Made by a program: the position numbers and the translations under genes. Positions 44,950 through 52,517 of a DNA stretch of 64,000 nucleotides are shown one piece after another. The notes under the pieces were generated by a model. The model did no database searches. It was not told the origin of the DNA and worked only from the letters and a program-made list of their open reading frames with translations. Every line of letters begins with the position of its first letter. The first letter of the stretch is position 1. The DNA is from Symploca sp. SIO1C2 (lineage in GTDB: Bacteria > Cyanobacteriota > Cyanobacteriia > Cyanobacteriales > Coleofasciculaceae): the NCBI GenBank assembly GCA_010672925.1, contig JAAHFP010000005.1:62001-126000 (forward strand). The letters are read 5' to 3'.

Positions 44950-45525
44950 ATGACTTCTTGGCATTCACGAATCAAGGCTTCAGCGGTTATACTTGCTTCA
45001 CCTATTATATTAGGTAGCAGCTTGCTAGTTCAAGATGCCAAAGCTGGACCTTTTGATTTTCTAGAGACTATAACTGATACATTTGAGGCAGTAAATGATA
45101 CGGTTGATGCAGTAAATGATACGGTTGATGCAGTAACTGACTATCAAGAACGTCAAGCCCGGGAGGAAGAAAGGCAAAGACGACAAGCACAACTTGAAGC
45201 AGCTCGCCAAGCAGCAACAGAAAGAGAAATTCAGGAAGCTGAGGAACGAAGACAGCATTTTGAAAGTCTGTCTCCAGAACAAAAACAAGCTTACATAGAA
45301 CAGCAACAAGCGCAAAGGGAAAAAGAAGCAGCAGCACAATTACTGCTGTTGGGCTTGTTCACAGAATTTTTAATAAATAGTAGTGGAGAAAGTACTTCAG
45401 GAGGGCAACCCGAATATATTCGCTATCCGAACACGTCAACCCCTACTTCAAGACCTGCTCCTGCTCAACGTAAACCATATAATCCTTCTTTCTATGGCGA
45501 TTGTCATTCACCGATGGGATGCTAA
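44950..45525 (+). CDS. Secreted coiled-coil protein of unknown function
   Basis: The product has 191 residues from ATG 44950 (ATAAGGA is upstream; a TTG at 44929 is less likely). A signal peptide ends near VQDAKA-GPFD. Next come three copies of a VNDTVDA heptapeptide encoded by exact 21-bp tandem DNA repeats, then a charged Glu/Arg/Gln coiled coil (about 60-125), a hydrophobic patch (AAQLLLLGLFTEFLI) and a Pro/Ser-rich tail ending GDCHSPMGC. No family is recognised. It could be an envelope or extracellular structural protein. Confidence 0.82.
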   Translation: MTSWHSRIKASAVILASPIILGSSLLVQDAKAGPFDFLETITDTFEAVNDTVDAVNDTVDAVTDYQERQAREEERQRRQAQLEAARQAATEREIQEAEERRQHFESLSPEQKQAYIEQQQAQREKEAAAQLLLLGLFTEFLINSSGESTSGGQPEYIRYPNTSTPTSRPAPAQRKPYNPSFYGDCHSPMGC

Positions 45526-45604
45526 TGAGATATGGAGATGGAGTGTCTACTAAATTTTTTTAGAGCTTACCATACTTATACCTCCTGCTAGAGGGTTGAT
45601 TGGT

Positions 45605-45670
45605 GAAACCGGGTTTCTTGGAAAAAATGTTGATATTAAAGTTGTTGTCGTCACGAGAAACCCGGTTTCT
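45605..45670. repeat. GAAACCGGGTTTCT inverted repeat
   Basis: GAAACCGGGTTTCT (45605-45618) and AGAAACCCGGTTTC (45656-45669) are inverted arms around a 37-bp loop, a known style of cyanobacterial interspersed hairpin, between the secreted protein gene and the DUF4112 gene. Confidence 0.75.
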
Positions 45671-45736
45671 CAAAATACTGAATCGGTGTTTTAGGGGTCA
45701 AACTAGCGAAGCTGTTCATAATTACAAAAAAATAAC

Positions 45737-46330
45737 ATGAATACTAATGAATTAAAGTTTAATGGCTACAAAGAAAATTTGTTGCCTCAGAAAGTGCAAT
45801 CTTTACCTATCAAGATTGAAGCTTATGAAGTAAATTTACTTCAGGCAAAGGATGAAATTAAGAACTTCATCAGATTATCCGAGGGACTTGTCTTTAAGAA
45901 GGTGGGACTTGATGCTCTTCTTGGCATTATTCCTGTCGTCGGTGGAATCTATACAGGAGTAGCAGGTATCTGGCTGTTATTTCAATCTAATCGAGTTAAA
46001 ACTGGATTTCAGGAAAAGCTGTTAATTCTAATTCTTACTCTAGCTGACATTGTCATTGGAGTATTGGTGGCAGCTGGTGATATTTTAGATGCGTTTTTTC
46101 GAGTTCATGCTTGGACCGGTAATCGATTAATTGCACATATCAATATGCAACTGTCATTAATTGAACGCACTCGTGAGCAATTAAATCAAGGTCTTGATGT
46201 CGATTTAGACGCTCTGGAAGATATTTTATTTAGGAATGGGTCAACAAAAAGACAAAAAACCACCAGAAACTTAATACTGGCATTAATCTTAATGGTGGTA
46301 TTTGTTAGTTGTACGCTAATGGCTGGTTGA
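45737..46330 (+). CDS. DUF4112 membrane protein
   Basis: The 197-residue protein has the DUF4112 core GLDALLGIIPVVGGIYTGVAGIWLL followed by ILTLADIVIGVLVAAGDILDAFFR, giving two or three membrane helices, and an extra C-terminal helix (LILALILMVVFVSCTLMAG). Its function is unknown. The last 15 bp overlap the end of the Rpn-family fragment on the opposite strand, so this gene's 3' end coincides with the fragment's truncation point. Confidence 0.85.
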   Translation: MNTNELKFNGYKENLLPQKVQSLPIKIEAYEVNLLQAKDEIKNFIRLSEGLVFKKVGLDALLGIIPVVGGIYTGVAGIWLLFQSNRVKTGFQEKLLILILTLADIVIGVLVAAGDILDAFFRVHAWTGNRLIAHINMQLSLIERTREQLNQGLDVDLDALEDILFRNGSTKRQKTTRNLILALILMVVFVSCTLMAG

Positions 46331-46579
46331 GAAAAGGAACGAAACCCAAGTAATTTTGCCATCAAGTAACCACACCTTGAATAATTTATCGGCAATCCTC
46401 TCTCCAGAGTCGGCTTGCCGCAGAATCTGTTCGAGTTCCTTATCGAGGGATTCCGGTGGTTGAGGACCGTCGATTAAGGGATGAACTTTAGGAAAAAAAA
46501 AGCTCAAAAAGGACTCGAAATATTGCTGTAAGGCTTCTTTCCAGGTTGTATCGTAGTTTGCTGCTGGTAGTTCATTCAC
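46316..46579 (-). pseudogene. Rpn-family nuclease/transposase, N-terminal fragment
   Basis: The 87 residues include YDTTWKEALQQYFESFLSFF, FPKVHPLID and LEQILRQADSGERIADKLFK then VWLLDG, the well-conserved N-terminus of cyanobacterial Rpn/PD-(D/E)XK transposase-like proteins (normally about 300 residues). After VWLLDGKITWV the family sequence (IHIEVQ) stops and the frame ends in DNA of the DUF4112 gene end. The catalytic part is therefore missing. The C-terminal type fragment at 29098-29337 is a separate relic. Confidence 0.72.
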
Positions 46580-46678
46580 GCTTTGTTACTCCAAAATACT
46601 GTTGCTTATCCTATGCAGAGTCCCCCTGGGAAAGAAAGCTCAATTTGAGATTGACATTAGGGTTGATTTGAGACGTCC

Positions 46679-46796
46679 TACCAAATCCGGTATAAACAAA
46701 CCCCTTATGTCCAACTCCGTAGAGATGTTGAATGCAACGTCTCTACAGGGTCTTTGCGGTTTCCTCAAAACGGGATTATTCAAACCGGATTTGGTA
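46679..46796. repeat. TIR element TACCAAATCCGGT with internal palindrome copy 6
   Basis: Perfect 13-bp inverted ends, TACCAAATCCGGT (46679-46691) and ACCGGATTTGGTA (46784-46796), enclose the GTAGAGATGTTGAATGC palindrome variant (46719-46746). This complete 118-bp unit shows how the lone palindromes and lone ends elsewhere belong together. Confidence 0.82.
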
Positions 46797-46912
46797 TAAT
46801 TTAATAAGCCTGCTATTCGATTTGAATTCAAGGTGGGTTAGCTTATCCAACTAGTCAGCTATGTCTAGGCTTAAGTTGACACCAATGCAAACCTAATACC
46901 TACCACCTATCC

Positions 46913-48466
46913 TCAAGCAATAAAATCTTCAGTAACACTAACATCATCAAACCCCACTCGAACCCGGAAACGAGTTCCTGGTGGAGGACTAAAACGCCCC
47001 TCCAGAGATTTATCCTTGCCTTGCTCTTGCTCATCACTTCTGGCTTCTACTTCTAGTTTAGTTTCTCCTGAAGCTGAAAGCACGCTCAGTTTCAGATGAG
47101 GGGGCAGCTTGAGGAGTTTACCTGCTGGTTGCACTTGCACAAAAACACTGATTCTGTCATCAACTCTGGGCATAATTGCCACAATCAGGGCAATTGTGTG
47201 ACTTCCCAATTGCATACCCAGATCAATCAACCTCGCCTTTCTTACCCCAGCTTCTGGATTACCTGGATCTATTTTTCCTAAACTTAAAGCCGCTTGCCAA
47301 CGAGTTTCCTCCTCTTGAGCATTGTGTAACAATTCCTGCAAAGCCGCGATCGCTTCTGGATGATGAGTACCAATTTCCCCTAAGACACCCGCTGCTTGAT
47401 AACGGATCTTCTCCGGCTGATCCGGTTGCAGCAGACGAATTACTGGGGTTATGGTGTCTAGAGTCACCGTTTCAGGAGAGGCTGTGGAACCTCGCACTGG
47501 ACTTAACTCCAGGGGCACTAGTAGCGCTTCCGCTGCCTGCCAACCCGACTCAACTATCCCCTCTAACCACTGTCTCAAGCTTACTGGTGCCTGACTGGAG
47601 GCAGTAATATCAAGTTCGGATAAACAGTTATCATTCTCTTCTTTCTTCCCTTCTGCCTTCTGCCCTCTGCCCTCTGCCTTATTACCACCAAAGTTTAAGT
47701 ATTCTACCGAACTTGATATAACCCTAGATTGTCTTAACCGCTGGTCATATAGTTGTTGTCTCCATTGCTCATTTGCTAGTAAAGCTGCCCAATGTTCAAA
47801 AGGAATTGTCAAGCGTGGGGAATAAGGAGTTGGTTTACTCAGCTGTGTCAATAATTGTTTGGCTTGCTGGGTTTCTAAAGTTGGTAGAGGTGCGACTGTT
47901 GGCTTTTCCTCTGGGCAAACTTCTCTGCCTACCCACAGGATATTGAGACTTTCAATCAAATCTTGACTATCTAGGGAGTAAGTGTGCTGGAGTGTATCCT
48001 TTTTACCTTGCTTGAGTTTGTCATAGGTAGTAAAACCCCAAACTCGCATCCAATCTTCATCCCCTTCCAAATTAACCTGCACTGCTAGGTAATAGTCAGC
48101 TGCCCAATTAGGAATATCCAGCCATTCAGCAGGCACACAGAGTTGTTCTAAATCAGTAGTTTCACTAGGAATTAAAACCAGTCGGGTATCACCTAACTCA
48201 AGGGCACAACCATTGACCATTTCCCAGATACCAAGATTAGCCTGATTATTAGGCCAAATTGAGAGTTTTTCTTCCTGAAAATCCGGTTCTTCTTGCAGCC
48301 AGTCAACAAAACTATGCAAACATAGATAGTTGACATAAGCTCTCCAACGGGCAACATCATTAGAATAGTTGTGCACCTGCTGCCATGCTTGAGCCTGAGC
48401 CTGGGGTGATAACTCCAAGCATAACTGTTTCGGATAAGTATTAATTAATTTATCTAAGCTGAACAT
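46913..48466 (-). CDS. DUF1822 family protein with HEAT-like segment
   Basis: The 517-residue protein is a large DUF1822 member. Its N-terminal half has WRAYVNYLCLHSFVDWL and LGIWEMVNGCALELGDTRLV; later parts include YYLAVQVNLEGDEDWMRVWGF. Residues around 340-400 read like HEAT repeats (IRYQAAGVLGEIGTHHPEAIAALQELL). It ends with the module shared with the gene at 42844 (RLIDLGMQLGSHTIALIVAI ... VTEDFIA). About residues 250-287 are encoded by a TIR element (47607-47719). It follows the sigma-like gene by 34 bp and should be in its operon. Confidence 0.86.
   Translation of the reverse strand: MFSLDKLINTYPKQLCLELSPQAQAQAWQQVHNYSNDVARWRAYVNYLCLHSFVDWLQEEPDFQEEKLSIWPNNQANLGIWEMVNGCALELGDTRLVLIPSETTDLEQLCVPAEWLDIPNWAADYYLAVQVNLEGDEDWMRVWGFTTYDKLKQGKKDTLQHTYSLDSQDLIESLNILWVGREVCPEEKPTVAPLPTLETQQAKQLLTQLSKPTPYSPRLTIPFEHWAALLANEQWRQQLYDQRLRQSRVISSSVEYLNFGGNKAEGRGQKAEGKKEENDNCLSELDITASSQAPVSLRQWLEGIVESGWQAAEALLVPLELSPVRGSTASPETVTLDTITPVIRLLQPDQPEKIRYQAAGVLGEIGTHHPEAIAALQELLHNAQEEETRWQAALSLGKIDPGNPEAGVRKARLIDLGMQLGSHTIALIVAIMPRVDDRISVFVQVQPAGKLLKLPPHLKLSVLSASGETKLEVEARSDEQEQGKDKSLEGRFSPPPGTRFRVRVGFDDVSVTEDFIA
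47607..47719. repeat. TIR element ATATCAAGTTCGG, copy 2, in frame inside DUF1822 gene
   Basis: Perfect 13-bp inverted ends, ATATCAAGTTCGG (47607-47619) and CCGAACTTGATAT (47707-47719), hold a TTCTGCCCTCTGCC core as in copy 1 (12483-12638). It is translated as a Lys/Glu/Gly-rich spacer (GGNKAEGRGQKAEGKKEE) with no stop codon. Confidence 0.85.
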
Positions 48467-48500
48467 TACCCAATTTCCTCCCCTACACTCAATTGTTTGA

Positions 48501-50021
48501 TTAATTATTCGTTAGCCATCTGGCGATTACCCGAACTACTTTTTTTTGTTCTCGTTTTTGATCTAGAGAGATATTGATTGTGGTGCTTACCCATTTAATT
48601 AGGTAAGCTAGTAACTGATTTTCTGCCTCCGCTACTTGTTGTTTCACCTGATTTTGCTGAATCTTCAGCTGTCTAGCTATGTGAGCTGTATCCTTTATTT
48701 GGTGGAAATGCCACATTCGCAGGATTGCACTACTCTGAGGAGTGAGATGTTTTTCTAAACCAGTCCGCATCACCGATTCTATTTGAGCTTGATAATGTTG
48801 TTTCAACCATTTGTCGATGTATTCGTCTACATTTTGCAGCTCCATCAAATCCAGGGTTAAACTTTCTTTGACCCAAACTGCTGCGGACTTGAGCAGTTTT
48901 CTGTGCAATCTGGTACAGCGGCGATTAATTGTCGCCTGATTGAGACCAAGTTGCTGAGCAATACTGGGTTCGCTCAGTTCTAGTCCATAGCGGAGGATCA
49001 GCATTTTGGAGTTTTCCTGGTCTTGAGTAAATGTTTTTAATTCATTGAGTAGAACTTGATTAATTCCCTCAACATAGTCTTGCATTTTTTTTGTAGATAT
49101 TTCTTCTTCGATGGCCAACCAAGGCTCGGAGCTTAAGCCTTCATCCCAACGGTTGGACTCCTGAAAATAGGTTTCGATATTGTCCCCGAAATATAAAACT
49201 TGAGGAGATGACTGTAAGGCTCTGATACAGGTTTGGATTAATCTTTCAAACTGCTCAGTGCTGATAGAGAAGTAATGAAGCTTGCAGTAATCCCTGGCCT
49301 CTTGGTACTTAGCCAGATTTGGTTTTCTCCAGCCTTTAGCAGATTTACTGTAAACTTCAAATAAGCAATTTTTGGCAGTCAGGTAACGAACAATATTTCC
49401 TGGCTTGATGCCCAGAGTTTTGAGTCCTTGTTCTAAGTCCCGTTCACTAGCTTGTTTTAATGAATACCAAGGAGAGTACTTGCCTTGTCCCGTTTCTCGA
49501 TTGAAAATATCTCGAATCTTGCTAGCTAGCTCTAATTTAAAATGCTCATCCAAAGAATAGGTTTGACTTTTGTATCTTTGGTAAATTAGTGCAATAGCTT
49601 TAGGCTCATTAGTTAGGCATTTAGCGATGTGCAGATAATGCTCCCAAGTATTTTGGGGATTTTTGAAATCTCTAAAGGCTTCAAATCTTTCTTTTACTGC
49701 TTTATAGAGAGGAGCTTCTAAGTAAGCTGCCAAATGCCACTTAGCCATTTCTTGTTGGTATTCTGGTCCGGTTTCATTTTCATAAGCCTCCAGAAATTCT
49801 TGCACTAGATAGGGAGCATTTTCCGCTTGACACATCTGCAAAAACTGGTCATTGTCTTCTTGATACAAGCTGATATGGCGTTTCAGTGCAGGTTCAGGTC
49901 GCCACTTGAAAAAGCGGATATGCCCTTGACCATTGTCAACAGGAATCAGAAAGGTAAAAAATTGCTCGATGAAATTCCGTGGCGGTATTTTCTGGTACAT
50001 GACTTGGCTCTCGTCCAACAT
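48501..50021 (-). CDS. Large sigma-70-like protein paired with DUF1822
   Basis: The 506-residue protein is mainly helical. A central segment (MLILRYGLELSEPSIAQQLGLN, then QATINRRCTRLHRKLL) and a later one (AILRMWHFHQIKDTAHIARQLK, IQQNQVKQQVAEAENQLL) each look like sigma region 4-type helix-turn-helices. The region before (QKIPPRNFIEQFFTFL and the following helices) is not a standard sigma region 2. It may be a divergent sigma factor or a DNA-binding regulator. It lies between the YbjN-like gene (18-bp gap) and the DUF1822 gene (34-bp gap), so the three form one operon under the element at 50629-50660. Confidence 0.78.
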   Translation of the reverse strand: MLDESQVMYQKIPPRNFIEQFFTFLIPVDNGQGHIRFFKWRPEPALKRHISLYQEDNDQFLQMCQAENAPYLVQEFLEAYENETGPEYQQEMAKWHLAAYLEAPLYKAVKERFEAFRDFKNPQNTWEHYLHIAKCLTNEPKAIALIYQRYKSQTYSLDEHFKLELASKIRDIFNRETGQGKYSPWYSLKQASERDLEQGLKTLGIKPGNIVRYLTAKNCLFEVYSKSAKGWRKPNLAKYQEARDYCKLHYFSISTEQFERLIQTCIRALQSSPQVLYFGDNIETYFQESNRWDEGLSSEPWLAIEEEISTKKMQDYVEGINQVLLNELKTFTQDQENSKMLILRYGLELSEPSIAQQLGLNQATINRRCTRLHRKLLKSAAVWVKESLTLDLMELQNVDEYIDKWLKQHYQAQIESVMRTGLEKHLTPQSSAILRMWHFHQIKDTAHIARQLKIQQNQVKQQVAEAENQLLAYLIKWVSTTINISLDQKREQKKVVRVIARWLTNN

Positions 50022-50039
50022 CCCTGAATCACTACCATT

Positions 50040-50600
50040 TTAAATAGATGCTAGGCTTCCGTGACTCTGATGAGTTGTCAGTGCTGACTCCAATAATTCC
50101 AATACCCCCTCTGGGGCAATTTCTTGCAACATTAGCAATATCTTCTCACCTAGTTCTCTTTCCCCTGAATTTAAACTGCTTGCCATCACTGCTTTAATCT
50201 GGGGCATCAACCCTTGATTTACCATATTAATTAGACTACTCAAGCAATGGTTGAACTGCTTTTCGTTCAATGGGGCAGCTTCCAGAGGGAATTTAATTGC
50301 TGCTCGAACTTCCTCATTAATTAAATCAGATTCCCACTGCAACATCTTGGTATTCCCAGATAAAGCTAGTAGTTTATGGCAAATTGACTCTTGATGCTGA
50401 TGTTTTGGAGCATCACCAAGCAACCGAGGGACATAGAATTGGAGGAATTTGCCATCTTCGTGCAATTGGATGACAATCACAAATTGTTCAACATGATTCG
50501 CCTCAACACTGGTCAACACTCTAAAATTATCTTCATCTACCATATACTGCCAGCGACGGTTGTCGAGGAACTTGGCAATCTGTCTCAATGTAGTGGCCAT
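50040..50600 (-). CDS. YbjN-like small protein, first gene of sigma-like/DUF1822 operon
   Basis: The 186-residue protein starts with a fold like YbjN/type III chaperones (IAKFLDNRRWQYMVDEDNF, VEQFVIVIQLHEDGKFLQFY, then FPLEAAPLNEKQFNHCLSSL). The last 70 residues are helical, with no motif. Members of this group often act as chaperones or adaptor proteins; the role here is unknown. The ATG at 50600 is 28 nt after the GTGCATAGAAA-N12-GCCAATAGG element, so it is the lead gene of the operon with the sigma-like and DUF1822 genes. Confidence 0.72.
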   Translation of the reverse strand: MATTLRQIAKFLDNRRWQYMVDEDNFRVLTSVEANHVEQFVIVIQLHEDGKFLQFYVPRLLGDAPKHQHQESICHKLLALSGNTKMLQWESDLINEEVRAAIKFPLEAAPLNEKQFNHCLSSLINMVNQGLMPQIKAVMASSLNSGERELGEKILLMLQEIAPEGVLELLESALTTHQSHGSLASI

Positions 50601-50628
50601 GAATCTTAACCATGAATTGTTCTACTAA

Positions 50629-50660
50629 CCTATTGGCTCAACCTCCAATTTTCTATGCAC
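50629..50660 (-). promoter_or_regulatory. Bipartite promoter-like element, YbjN/sigma-like operon copy
   Basis: On the minus strand GTGCATAGAAA, 12 bases, GCCAATAGG, then TTAGTAGAACAA as in the copy at 34960-34991. The ATG follows at 50600. Confidence 0.75.
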
Positions 50661-50913
50661 TATAACGGGGGGTGGGGCTCACAAGGGTAGGTTTTTCCAT
50701 AAGATGCTAGGGTCGGTGAGACAAGGAGGGAAAGTAGACAAGGAAGAAAGAAGGAACTGATATTGGGTTACCCTTCACCGAACACCGGGAACCGCTGATA
50801 AGGAAAAGCCAAAGGGCAAAAAAAATTTATATTCCCAATTCTCCATTCTCCATTCGACCTTCTCCATTCGACCTTCTCCATTCCCTTGACAATGACATTT
50901 TTGCCTTAACTTG
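50661..50913. repeat. Repeat-filled spacer before pyrE end
   Basis: There is no gene. GACAAGGAGGGAAAGTAGACAAGGAAG (50719-50745) and CCATTCTCCATTCGACCTTC-type repeats (50838-50885) fill it; the latter match 58205-58250. Confidence 0.6.
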
Positions 50914-51531
50914 TCACCAATGCCTAACACCTGTTTGATACTGTTGCTGTATGTCCTCTATAGTGAACAAGGCTTGAAACTTGAGTCCTTGTTGTTGGTA
51001 CAACTCACTTCCTCCTTGTTGCCTGTCTACTAAGGAAATTACCTCTTCCACTGTATAACCAGCCTGTTGAAGGCGTTCCACCGCTTTGAGTGCCGATTGT
51101 CCAGTAGTTACAACATCCTCCAAAACTACCACTTTGGCTCCTGCGGGCAGCAGAGGACCTTCAATATAAGCCCTAGTACCATGTCCTTTGGGCTCTTTAC
51201 GGATAATCAAACCAGGGATTGGTTGGTTCTCATAAGCAGAAACGACGGTGACTGCACTCACAATAGGGTCTGCTCCCAGAGTTAACCCAGCTACTGCCTG
51301 AGTATCAGCTGGCAGCATTGATAAGAGCAAACGTCCCACTGCTAATGCTCCTTGGGGATGGAGGGTTACTTGTTTGCCATTGATGTAATAAGAACTGCGC
51401 TGCCCAGAAGAGAGAACAAAATCCCCTTCTTTATAAGCTAGTTTAACAAACAACTCCAGCAGCAATTGGCGCAGGGCAGTTAAATCTGTAGACACTTCAG
51501 GGTAAAGCGGTAGTTGGATATTGTCGGTCAT
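50914..51531 (-). CDS. pyrE: Orotate phosphoribosyltransferase
   Basis: The 205-residue enzyme joins orotate and PRPP to make OMP in pyrimidine synthesis. The PRPP-binding motif is VVVLEDVVTTGQS, and SSGQRSSYYINGKQVTLHP, GLTLGADPI and IIRKEPKGHGT are family hallmarks. I choose ATG 51531 rather than TTG 51567 because residues upstream are not conserved-looking. It is monocistronic and divergent from the small secreted-protein gene at 51607. Confidence 0.95.
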   Translation of the reverse strand: MTDNIQLPLYPEVSTDLTALRQLLLELFVKLAYKEGDFVLSSGQRSSYYINGKQVTLHPQGALAVGRLLLSMLPADTQAVAGLTLGADPIVSAVTVVSAYENQPIPGLIIRKEPKGHGTRAYIEGPLLPAGAKVVVLEDVVTTGQSALKAVERLQQAGYTVEEVISLVDRQQGGSELYQQQGLKFQALFTIEDIQQQYQTGVRHW

Positions 51532-51606
51532 CAGTAAATCTAGAATATATTTTGTGTAACTACTCAACTTAGATATTATGAAGAAAAAAGTGAGAGAGTG
51601 AGTATT

Positions 51607-52050
51607 ATGCCCATGCGGTTAACCAGGTTGCTCAGTGCCCTAGTTCTTGCTGCTGCCTCTACCCTAGGAGCTTCTGCAGCAATAGCTCAAACAGAAACTG
51701 AGCAGTCAGTTTTTGAACCAATCCGTCTAGAAACCATTCCCGAAGCCTTTGACCGAAGCTTTTTTGAGGATTCTGGAACTTTTTACTACAATCGCAATAT
51801 CTGGCGTCAAGCGAATTATTTTTTAGGTCTTACTGGTTTTCCAGATGTTGAACTAGAAAACGATGCTCATCGCCTCAACAAACTCTACCATGAGGTGCTC
51901 TACCAACAGACTTCGAGTGACCCCATAATCCGCACCCCTGATTTGCCGAATCCCTTCAATCGTAGTATCAGAAGTACTACTCAACCCCGTCGTGCTATTA
52001 ATCGGATCGAGGGTGTTGAGTTTTTCTTAGAGACACCTCCATTGCGATAG
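51607..52050 (+). CDS. Small secreted protein of unknown function
   Basis: The product has 147 residues from ATG 51607 (a GTG at 51598 is an alternative) with a strong signal peptide (RLLSALVLAAASTLGASAAIAQ). The mature part includes IPEAFDRSFFEDSGTFYYNR and WRQANYFLGLTGFPDVELE, aromatic-rich segments that I recognise as conserved-looking but cannot name. It is divergent from pyrE by about 75 bp and stands alone before the tRNA. Confidence 0.83.
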   Translation: MPMRLTRLLSALVLAAASTLGASAAIAQTETEQSVFEPIRLETIPEAFDRSFFEDSGTFYYNRNIWRQANYFLGLTGFPDVELENDAHRLNKLYHEVLYQQTSSDPIIRTPDLPNPFNRSIRSTTQPRRAINRIEGVEFFLETPPLR

Positions 52051-52201
52051 TCAGATGGTTTAAGTGAATAACAAGAAGATCAGCCTAAGGCGCAAGGGTT
52101 GCCAAAAGGGGACATTGGAAGAGAGGGAAAGGTAGAGTGTGTTAAGTCTAGGATGATCTTTTGATCCTCCCACACTCCCGATTTTCTCCATACTCATTAA
52201 G

Positions 52202-52274
52202 TCCAGGGTGCAGGAGTTGAACCTGCCTAGGGCGAATTATGAGTTCGCTGCCTCAACCGCTCGGCCAACCCTGG
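52202..52274 (-). tRNA. tRNA-Ile (CAU anticodon, lysidine type)
   Basis: On the minus strand a 73-nt cloverleaf is visible: acceptor CCAGGGT/ACCCTGG, D-arm GCCGAGCGGTTGAGGC, anticodon arm GCGAA-CTCATAA-TTCGC, five-base variable loop, T-arm GCAGG-TTCAACT-CCTGC and discriminator A. The anticodon is CAU. The AACTCATAATT context resembles trnI-CAU of plastids more than Met tRNAs, so I call it the AUA-reading Ile tRNA that TilS modifies; initiator or elongator Met is the alternative. CCA is not encoded. Confidence 0.85.
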
Positions 52275-52517
52275 TTACTCTTTTCGGGGAAACAGCCACC
52301 ATTGCTAAAACTCTCATAGTTGAGGAATTTTGGCAAGCAGTGTTTCACCACCCATATCGATTCTAGCTTAAGGAGGAAGCCAGATCAGCTGTTGAGAGGG
52401 AAATTTTTTACCTCTATCATTCAAACTAGACTATTTTGATGTTAGACGATTGATAGCCTGTAGGTAAACCAGGCATATAGTCAAACTATGCAGCAATTGA
52501 TATAACTTAAATCTGCT

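Noticed and set aside
47605-47721. Clean recent transposon insertion with TA duplication in the DUF1822 gene
   Set aside because: The inserted length (109 bp plus TA) is not a multiple of three, so later indels must have occurred; I report only the inverted-end element.
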